Shown here: piece after piece, positions 1 through 3,831 of the stretch
Position numbering within the stretch: the first letter of the stretch is position 1
How the letters are laid out: the number at the start of each line of letters is the position of its first letter
Translations under genes and position numbers: made by a program
Assembly (NCBI GenBank): GCA_009784355.1
Contig: WRBU01000079.1
Location: forward strand, 1-6,114
Direction: 5' to 3'
Source of the DNA: Defluviitaleaceae bacterium
Lineage (GTDB): Bacteria > Bacillota > Clostridia > Lachnospirales > WRAX01
Length of the DNA: 6,114 nt
The notes under the pieces: generated by a model
Seen by the model: the letters and a program-made list of their open reading frames with translations, nothing else
What the model was told of the DNA's origin: nothing
Database searches by the model: none

Positions 1-752
1 CTTGGGCTGCCAACACTGCCTATAATTTGCCCGCGGTTTACTACATCACCAACAGCAATAGCTACGTCATCAGCCAGCTGTTTGTATGTAGTAAGCCAGC
101 CATTGCCATGGTCTATTACTACGGTTTGCCCGTGGCGGGCGGTTTGGGTTACTTCATGCACTATGCCGTCAGCCGCTGCACGCACAGCGTCGCCAGAATT
201 TGCACGAATAGAAATTGAGTCATTTGTGCGCCATTGGTCCATTGTTATGTCCCAAATGTGGGCATCAATGCTAAAATCCATCACAATGTCGCCAAGTAAC
301 GGCCAATGCATGTCGTCATTTGCCGTAAACAGCGAAAAACTTGGGCCTTGCGGCTCAAAAACCTCGTAAGGCGCGAAGGTTGGTTCGTCTTGCTCCTCCG
401 GCTGGGTTTGCGGCGGCGCATCTGGCTGACGAGCTTCCTCGTTTGGTGTGGTTTGCTCCGGCGGCACATTTTGGATATTTGGTTGGTTTGTCACTGTGCC
501 GTCTTCATCCCTTTGTTGTGCTGGTGTGGTTTGCGGCGGCACTTGCACCACAGGCACGTCATGCGTGCCGCTTACGGGCAGGCTTATTTCTGCTATGTTA
601 AACACGTCTTGGTCATCTGATGCGCCCGGTCCCAGCAGGCTATAATACCCAATAGCCACCGCCAGCACCAAAAGCCCGCCAAGACTGCTGTACATCGCAA
701 CATAAAAGCCCTTGCCTCTTTTGTGTTTTACGTTTTTTGGTTTTTCTGCCAT
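1..752 (-). CDS. SpoIIQ-like membrane-anchored M23/LytM-domain protein, degenerate active site (partial, C-terminus off the left edge)
   Basis: This is an open frame from an ATG at 752-750 to the window edge: 250 codons with no stop. A GGAGGTG ribosome site at 769-763 lies 10 nt upstream of the ATG. Residues 1-15 are Lys/Arg-rich and are followed by one membrane segment (about 17-40), so the rest should face outside the membrane. Residues 60-125 are a Pro/Gln/Glu-rich linker with loosely repeated PPQTTP, PPEQTTP and PPQTQP units. A LytM/M23 fold begins near 148, with VRAAADGIV at 190-198, IDHGNGWLTTYKQL at 213-226 and GDVVNRGQIIG at 235-245. Active M23 enzymes have HxGxDI and YxHL in the matching places. 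Here I align NDSISI (177-182) and YKQL (223-226), so the zinc ligands appear lost. This, the single N-terminal anchor and the sigma-F-like promoter point to SpoIIQ, the forespore half of the SpoIIQ-SpoIIIAH channel. It could instead be a related non-sporulation LytM scaffold. The last 40 or so residues of the domain are missing. Confidence 0.8.
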   Translation of the reverse strand, partial: MAEKPKNVKHKRGKGFYVAMYSSLGGLLVLAVAIGYYSLLGPGASDDQDVFNIAEISLPVSGTHDVPVVQVPPQTTPAQQRDEDGTVTNQPNIQNVPPEQTTPNEEARQPDAPPQTQPEEQDEPTFAPYEVFEPQGPSFSLFTANDDMHWPLLGDIVMDFSIDAHIWDITMDQWRTNDSISIRANSGDAVRAAADGIVHEVTQTARHGQTVVIDHGNGWLTTYKQLADDVAIAVGDVVNRGQIIGSVGSP

Positions 753-775
753 TTTGTGTAAACACCTCCATGAAA

Positions 776-806
776 TATTATTGCCCCGCCGCTGGCTCTT
801 CTATGC
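776..806 (-). promoter_or_regulatory. Sigma-F-like (forespore) promoter of the SpoIIQ-like gene
   Basis: Read on the minus strand, GCATA (806-802) is followed after 16 nt by GGCAATAATA (785-776). These match the B. subtilis sigma-F consensus elements GYWTA and GGHRANAHTW at every defined position; the usual spacer is about 15 nt. No comparable sigma-A pair is evident on this strand. SpoIIQ of B. subtilis is transcribed by sigma-F, so promoter and product support each other. A caveat is that transcription would start near 770, placing the GGAGG (769-765) almost at the 5' end of the mRNA. Confidence 0.5.
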
Positions 807-811
807 GTGAT

Positions 812-843
812 ATGTGCAATTTTTCCAAAATTTTTTTGCACAT
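812..843. repeat. Inverted repeat ATGTGCAA-N16-TTGCACAT in the divergent intergenic region (possible operator)
   Basis: Two perfect 8-bp arms (812-819 and 836-843) flank a 16-bp A/T-rich spacer that contains AAAATTTT. The right arm covers the candidate -35 region of the carboxypeptidase promoter, and the left arm sits just upstream of the sigma-F-like promoter on the other strand. A protein bound here could affect both genes. It is not a terminator: neither strand has a run of T after a G+C-rich stem. Confidence 0.4.
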
Positions 844-864
844 TAAAACAACGTGTGATATAAT
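836..864 (+). promoter_or_regulatory. Sigma-A extended -10 promoter for the M32 carboxypeptidase
   Basis: TATAAT at 859-864 is preceded by TG at 856-857, giving the full extended -10 form TGATATAAT. A weak -35, TTGCAC (836-841), lies 17 bp upstream and coincides with one arm of the ATGTGCAA/TTGCACAT dyad. Transcription would start near 871, leaving a leader of only about 23 nt that carries the ribosome site. Confidence 0.7.
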
Positions 865-880
865 AAAGTAAAAATGTTTT

Positions 881-886
881 GGAGGA
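881..886 (+). promoter_or_regulatory. Ribosome binding site GGAGGA that fixes the carboxypeptidase start
   Basis: GGAGG at 881-885 stands 8 nt before the ATG at 894. The frame could be opened at a TTG at 879, but that codon overlaps this site and has none of its own, so ATG 894 is chosen. Confidence 0.85.
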
Positions 887-893
887 ACTTCTC

Positions 894-2396
894 ATGGAGC
901 AAATTGTTAAAGATTTTCAAGAACTTCTGGACGAAATCCGCATGTACCGCCAAATGATGTCTATTGCCAGCTTTGACGCAAACACAGTAGCCCCAAAGGC
1001 AAGCATTGCACAAAGGGCAAAGCGCAACGGATTTTTTAGCAAAAAAGTGTTTGAAATGGGGACGGGCGAGCGCATGAAGGGCTTGCTTGAAGCATTGGCG
1101 CCTCACAAGGACAAGCTGGATGATATAGTAGCGGCACAATACCGCCTTGCAAAAAAGTCTTACGATCAAAACACCCTTATGCCTGCCGAGCTTGTAAAAG
1201 AGTATAATGAGCTTATTGCAAAGGGCAACCAAGCATGGGAAAAGGCCCGTGAGGACAACGACTTTGAGTATTTTGCCCCATTTTTAGAGCAAATTGTGGC
1301 AAAAACAAAGGAAATGGTGGGGCATAGAAACACCGAAAACAAGCCTATATACGACATGTTGCTGGATGATTATGAAGAAGGCATGACTATGGAAATTTAC
1401 GACGAGTTTTTTGCAAAACTGCGTGCAACCATTGTGCCTTTGTTAAAGCAAATTGTGGATAGCGGCAAGCAATTTGACAATAGCTTTATGCATAGCCACG
1501 TGCCAACCGAAATACAAAAAAGCCAAGCAGAATTTATTGCCAAAAAGATTGGATACGACCTTGACCGTGGCTATATTACCCACACCACCCATCCGTTTTG
1601 TTCGGGCAGCCACCGCACAGATGTACGCATAACCACCCGTTATGACGAAAATGACTTTGCAAGCAGTTTTTACAGTATTTTGCATGAATGCGGACATGCT
1701 ATTTACGAGCAGTCCATGGGTGATGACATTGCCGACACAAACCTTTCCCGCGGCGTTTCTATGGGCATCCATGAAAGCCAAAGCCGTTTTTATGAAAACT
1801 GCATTGGGCGTAGCCGTGAATTTTGGCAATATATTACAGAAGAATTAAAAGGCTATTTGCCGCAAGACTTTGCAAATATCACCCCAGAACAATTTTATAT
1901 GGCAGCGAATGTGGCAAAACCATCCCTAATCCGTGTTGAAGCAGACGAACTTACTTACTCCCTTCACATTATGATACGCTATGAAATAGAGCGTATGTTG
2001 TTTAACAGCGAGGTAGAGGTTAAAGATTTGCCCGCTTTGTGGAACAAAAAGTACGAGGAATATTTGGGCATAACCCCGCCGACAGATGCTTTGGGCGTGT
2101 TGCAAGACATACATTGGTCTTGGGGCTATTTCGGCTATTTCCCAACTTATGCACTTGGCAGTGCGTATGCGGCACAATTTTTAGCATATATCCGCGAAGA
2201 AATGGACGTGGACGCATTAATAGCCAAAGGCGACTTTGCAGCCATCACCAAATGGCTTAACGAAAAAATCCACACCCACGGCTCAAAGTTCACCCCAGAG
2301 CAGTTAATGGAAAAAATGAACGGCGAGCAATTAAATGCGGATTATTATTGCGATTATTTGCAAAATAAATTTAAGAGCGTGTATGGATTATCGTAG
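894..2396 (+). CDS. M32 family metallocarboxypeptidase (carboxypeptidase Taq type)
   Basis: This is a 500-residue cytosolic zinc carboxypeptidase that removes C-terminal residues from peptides, probably in peptide turnover. All M32 signature motifs are visible in order. DVRITT is at 243-248. HECGH at 264-268 supplies H264, the general base E265 and H268. HESQ at 293-296 has E294 as the third zinc ligand, 30 residues after H264. IRVEAD is at 346-351 and GVLQDIHW at 401-408. The length is normal for the family, and the C-terminus (YLQNKFKSVYGLS) looks complete. No signal peptide or membrane segment is seen. The gene has its own promoter and ribosome site. Its last 14 bp overlap the start of the transposase gene, and no terminator follows, so downstream genes may be read from the same transcript. 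The family assignment is secure; the physiological substrate is unknown. Confidence 0.96.
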   Translation: MEQIVKDFQELLDEIRMYRQMMSIASFDANTVAPKASIAQRAKRNGFFSKKVFEMGTGERMKGLLEALAPHKDKLDDIVAAQYRLAKKSYDQNTLMPAELVKEYNELIAKGNQAWEKAREDNDFEYFAPFLEQIVAKTKEMVGHRNTENKPIYDMLLDDYEEGMTMEIYDEFFAKLRATIVPLLKQIVDSGKQFDNSFMHSHVPTEIQKSQAEFIAKKIGYDLDRGYITHTTHPFCSGSHRTDVRITTRYDENDFASSFYSILHECGHAIYEQSMGDDIADTNLSRGVSMGIHESQSRFYENCIGRSREFWQYITEELKGYLPQDFANITPEQFYMAANVAKPSLIRVEADELTYSLHIMIRYEIERMLFNSEVEVKDLPALWNKKYEEYLGITPPTDALGVLQDIHWSWGYFGYFPTYALGSAYAAQFLAYIREEMDVDALIAKGDFAAITKWLNEKIHTHGSKFTPEQLMEKMNGEQLNADYYCDYLQNKFKSVYGLS

Positions 2397-2934
2397 CCGC
2401 AAATCAAACAGAATACCAGAATACGACTACAGCCAAGCAGGAGCGTACTTCGTAACGATATGTTCACATAACCGCAAGCACATTTTCGGCAAAATAGCCG
2501 TAGGGGCGGGCATTGCCCGCCCGCACTTATCGCCCATTGGTAAAATCATCGAAAATTCAATAAATCAAATCTCCGAAAAATACCCACATGTTTCGGTAGA
2601 TTGTTATGTCATCATGCCAAATCATGTGCATTTATTGTTGTCCATACATGATGCAAGCGCAGGCGGGCGTGCAATGCACGCCCCTACGGTTTCACGTGCA
2701 ATACAACAAATGAAAGGATACGTGACAAAACTCGTAGGGGCGACCACTGGTCGCCCGTCGGACACGCCCATTTGGCAAAAGGGTTTTCACGAGCATGTTG
2801 TGCGGGACGAAAGGGACTATCTCCGCATTTGGCAATACATCGAAAATAATTCATACAACTGGCATGATGACGAATATTACCCGCAATGGTATTTGGAGGT
2901 GTTATTATGGAAAAACCACAAACAACAACCATAA
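2383..2934 (+). CDS. REP-associated tyrosine transposase (RAYT, TnpA_REP / IS200-like Y1 family)
   Basis: This is a 183-residue single-strand DNA nuclease of the HUH superfamily. Family members cut and join REP palindromes through a 5'-phosphotyrosine. The N-terminal IPEYDYSQAGAYFVTICSHN (11-30) is the typical RAYT opening. The HUH metal-binding motif is H81-V-H83 in VIMPNHVHLLL. Y113, in QQMKGYVTK, is a candidate nucleophile. IWQKGFHEHVVRDERDYLRI (130-149) and YIENN (152-156) are the conserved C-terminal blocks. ATG 2383 is preferred because the family signature starts right after it; the ribosome site is weak (AAGAG). The start overlaps the carboxypeptidase by 14 bp and the end overlaps the antitoxin by 28 bp. 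Three REP-like palindromes are coded in frame at residues 40-47, 94-102 and 118-125, all in presumed loops. The last 17 residues or so resemble nothing in the family and read through the antitoxin ribosome site. The protein looks intact, but activity is unproven. Confidence 0.9.
   Translation: MDYRSRKSNRIPEYDYSQAGAYFVTICSHNRKHIFGKIAVGAGIARPHLSPIGKIIENSINQISEKYPHVSVDCYVIMPNHVHLLLSIHDASAGGRAMHAPTVSRAIQQMKGYVTKLVGATTGRPSDTPIWQKGFHEHVVRDERDYLRIWQYIENNSYNWHDDEYYPQWYLEVLLWKNHKQQP
2500..2523 (+). repeat. REP-like palindrome copy 1, inside the transposase gene
   Basis: The unit has the form GTAGGGGCG-N9-CGCCCG. A perfect 8-bp stem (2504-2511 with 2515-2522, GGGCGGGC/GCCCGCCC) encloses a 3-nt ATT loop. 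It is translated as VGAGIARP, residues 40-47 of the transposase. Confidence 0.8.
2664..2687 (-). repeat. REP-like palindrome copy 2, inverted, inside the transposase gene
   Basis: This has the same GTAGGGGCG-N9-CGCCCG unit as copy 1 but on the minus strand. Its 8-bp stem (2665-2672 with 2676-2683, GGGCGTGC/GCACGCCC) has an AAT loop. On the coding strand it is read through as GRAMHAPT, about residues 95-102, between the HUH motif and the following helix. Confidence 0.8.
2734..2757 (+). repeat. REP-like palindrome copy 3, inside the transposase gene
   Basis: This is the same unit on the plus strand: 8-bp stem 2738-2745 with 2749-2756 (GGGCGACC/GGTCGCCC) and an ACT loop. It is coded as VGATTGRP, residues 118-125, in the same frame as copy 1. 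The inner stem bases differ from copies 1 and 2, but pairing is kept. Confidence 0.8.
2895..2899 (+). promoter_or_regulatory. Ribosome binding site of the antitoxin, inside the transposase coding region
   Basis: GGAGG lies 7 nt before ATG 2907 and is followed by TG, a long match to the 16S anti-Shine-Dalgarno. It decides the antitoxin start at 2907 over a GTG at 2886. Ribosomes finishing the transposase must cross it, so the two genes may be translationally coupled. Confidence 0.8.
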
Positions 2935-3179
2935 GCGTGAGAGTTGACGAAAACGTAAAGCGTGAGGTTGAAGTCCTATTTGAAGATATGGGAATGAACA
3001 TTAGCACAGCAATAAATATGTTTTTTAGACAATCTATTTTAGAGGGCGCAATTCCATTCCAGCCACGAGCCAAAAAACACAAAAGCATACCCCTAAAAGA
3101 GCGGTTAAAATACTATCACGGCGACTATAAAACCGAAGAATGCGACACAGGCGAACCCGTAGGCAGAGAGGTGTTTTAA
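2907..3179 (+). CDS. RelB/DinJ family antitoxin
   Basis: This 90-residue antitoxin should neutralise the toxin encoded directly after it and repress their shared operon. Residues about 5-52 form the RelB/DinJ ribbon-helix-helix region: TTTISVRVDENVKREVE makes the DNA-binding strand and first helix, and MGMNISTAINMFFRQSI the second. IPFQPRA follows, a typical family ending of that domain. The C-terminal half is polar and charged (KKHKSIPLKERLKYYHGDYK and an acidic tail), as expected for a flexible toxin-wrapping segment. The start codon lies inside the 3' end of the transposase gene, and the stop is immediately followed by the toxin start. I see no convincing promoter just upstream, so transcription may come from the carboxypeptidase promoter or from a cryptic site inside the transposase gene. 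The family call is firm; the cognate pairing is inferred from position. Confidence 0.92.
   Translation: MEKPQTTTISVRVDENVKREVEVLFEDMGMNISTAINMFFRQSILEGAIPFQPRAKKHKSIPLKERLKYYHGDYKTEECDTGEPVGREVF
3166..3173 (+). promoter_or_regulatory. Ribosome binding site GAGAGGTG for the TTG-started toxin gene
   Basis: The GAGG core (3168-3171) is 8 nt before TTG 3180 and lies within the last codons of the antitoxin. It is weaker than the antitoxin site, and the start is TTG, which would favour more antitoxin than toxin. Confidence 0.65.
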
Positions 3180-3524
3180 TTGGCGTATAACCCAAAACAA
3201 GGCGACATTATCAAAATGGACTTTGACCCAACAAAAGGACACGAACAACAGGGTCGCCGTCCTGCTGTTGTAGTAAGCAACACCACATACAACAATTTTG
3301 CTCGTGGCGTTGCTTTGGTATGCCCTATAACAAACACAGACAGAGATGTACCAATGCAACCCAAATTAGACAACAGAACAAAAACCACAAGCGTTATAAT
3401 GACAGACCAAGTAAAAGCATTAGACCTAACAAAACGCAATGCCGAATTTATCGAAAAGCTACCATATGATATTTTAGAGGAAGTTTGTGATATAGTGAGT
3501 GGTTTTTCTGTGTTGGGTGGCTAG
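3180..3524 (+). CDS. MazF/PemK family endoribonuclease toxin
   Basis: This 114-residue toxin of the MazF/PemK/Kid family should be a sequence-specific ribosome-independent mRNA interferase. GDIIKMDFDPTKGHEQQGRR (8-27) followed by PAVVVS is the hallmark N-terminal block. CPIT at 48-51 and DQVKALD at 76-82 follow in the usual order. The family's catalytic Arg and Thr correspond to R26/R27 and T51, so the active site seems intact. The length is normal. Translation starts at TTG directly after the antitoxin TAA with no gap, indicating tight coupling and damped toxin output. The partner is RelB/DinJ-like rather than the more common MazE/AbrB-type, a mixed pairing known elsewhere. The stop at 3522-3524 lies 2 bp before a MITE-like element, whose insertion spared the coding region. 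Confidence 0.93.
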   Translation: MAYNPKQGDIIKMDFDPTKGHEQQGRRPAVVVSNTTYNNFARGVALVCPITNTDRDVPMQPKLDNRTKTTSVIMTDQVKALDLTKRNAEFIEKLPYDILEEVCDIVSGFSVLGG

Positions 3525-3526
3525 TC

Positions 3527-3630
3527 ATACTAATTCCATTTAAAATCATGGACTGCTCTCCTTCGCTATTCCCAAACGCCTTGCGTTTGGGGCTCAGTCG
3601 GCACTCCATGTATTAAATTGGAATTAGTAT
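3527..3630. mobile_element. MITE-like element, 104 bp, with 12-bp perfect terminal inverted repeats
   Basis: The termini ATACTAATTCCA (3527-3538) and TGGAATTAGTAT (3619-3630) are perfect inverted repeats. Including one flanking base on each side, the arms extend to 28 nt with five mismatches and end in CATGGA/TCCATG. The centre carries a separate hairpin at 3571-3591. No protein is encoded. A TA at 3528-3529 and 3628-3629 could be a target duplication of an IS630/Tc1-mariner-type transposase, but this cannot be told from the palindromic end itself. It lies just after the toxin stop. Confidence 0.6.
3571..3591. repeat. Perfect 9-bp hairpin at the centre of the MITE-like element
   Basis: CCCAAACGC (3571-3579), loop CTT, GCGTTTGGG (3583-3591). 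There is no T-run on either side, so it is not an obvious intrinsic terminator. It is probably part of the folded element, though it may slow transcription leaving the toxin gene. Confidence 0.7.
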
Positions 3631-3639
3631 CAGGCAAGC

Positions 3640-3699
3640 CCTGCTTTGAGATATGGCGGAAAAAATAGCTCCGCCATGACGAACAACAAACAAAGCAGG
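3640..3699. repeat. Nested stem-loop between the MITE and the chemoreceptor promoter
   Basis: The outer arms CCTGCTTTG (3640-3648) and CAAAGCAGG (3691-3699) enclose inner arms ATGGCGGA (3653-3660) and TCCGCCAT (3670-3677) with a 9-nt loop. All pairs are perfect; the internal loops are 4 and 13 nt. It lies upstream of the chemoreceptor promoter, so in RNA it would belong to the 3' end of the toxin transcript. A short TTTCT follows the outer arm, too weak to call a terminator. It may be another mobile-element remnant or a 3'-end processing structure. Confidence 0.5.
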
Positions 3700-3735
3700 T
3701 TTCTAAAAATTAACGAAATTTTTTTGAATACGGCA

Positions 3736-3763
3736 TTGACATTAAGACAAAATATGATATAAT
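3736..3763 (+). promoter_or_regulatory. Strong sigma-A promoter of the chemoreceptor gene
   Basis: TTGACA (3736-3741, perfect -35) and TATAAT (3758-3763, perfect -10) are 16 bp apart, with TG at 3755-3756 forming an extended -10. An A/T-rich stretch at about 3700-3726 could act as an UP element. The start would be near 3770, giving a leader of about 62 nt. No sigma-D (flagellar) motif was seen, so this receptor seems to be expressed constitutively. Confidence 0.85.
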
Positions 3764-3831
3764 GTTGTTAAAGACGTGGGTGTCCAGCCTGCCAAAAGAA
3801 AATAATTTCACACTATAAAAGGAGAATAAAA

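Noticed and set aside
879..893. TTG at 879 as the carboxypeptidase start
   Set aside because: It overlaps the GGAGG that serves ATG 894 and would have no ribosome site of its own.
843..1829. Long open frames on the minus strand opposite the carboxypeptidase (129 and 128 codons, at 843-1232 and 1443-1829)
   Set aside because: They lie opposite an unmistakable M32 gene. Their translations are Cys/Ala-rich with no family features, and neither has a convincing ribosome site. They are shadows of the real gene's codon pattern.
2335..2382. Upstream ATG at 2335 for the transposase
   Set aside because: The extra residues are the carboxypeptidase end read in another frame and do not resemble RAYT N-termini; the family signature begins just after ATG 2383.
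2500..2757. Short CRISPR-like array
   Set aside because: The three repeats differ in orientation and inner bases, spacing is irregular (140 and 46 bp between copies), and the stretches between them are conserved transposase coding sequence.
2829..2857. Promoter for the toxin-antitoxin pair inside the transposase gene (TTGGCA at 2829-2834)
   Set aside because: At 17 bp the -10 would be CATACA, a poor match; no better pair was found.
2905..2934. Inverted repeat TTATGG/CCATAA around the antitoxin start as an autoregulatory operator
   Set aside because: Arms are only 6 bp with an 18-nt spacer in A-rich sequence, which is easily expected by chance.
3571..3600. Intrinsic terminator for the toxin gene
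   Set aside because: The hairpin is good but followed by GGCTCAGTCG with no T-run; it is better explained as the core of the MITE-like element.
3770..3831. c-di-GMP riboswitch in the chemoreceptor leader, as found before some clostridial chemoreceptor genes
   Set aside because: The leader is only about 62 nt and lacks the conserved GEMM-type helices and loop sequences.
3525..3831. Hidden small gene in the 307-bp gap before the chemoreceptor
   Set aside because: No frame with a start, a ribosome site and reasonable composition was found; the gap is accounted for by the MITE-like element, the nested stem-loop, the promoter and the leader.
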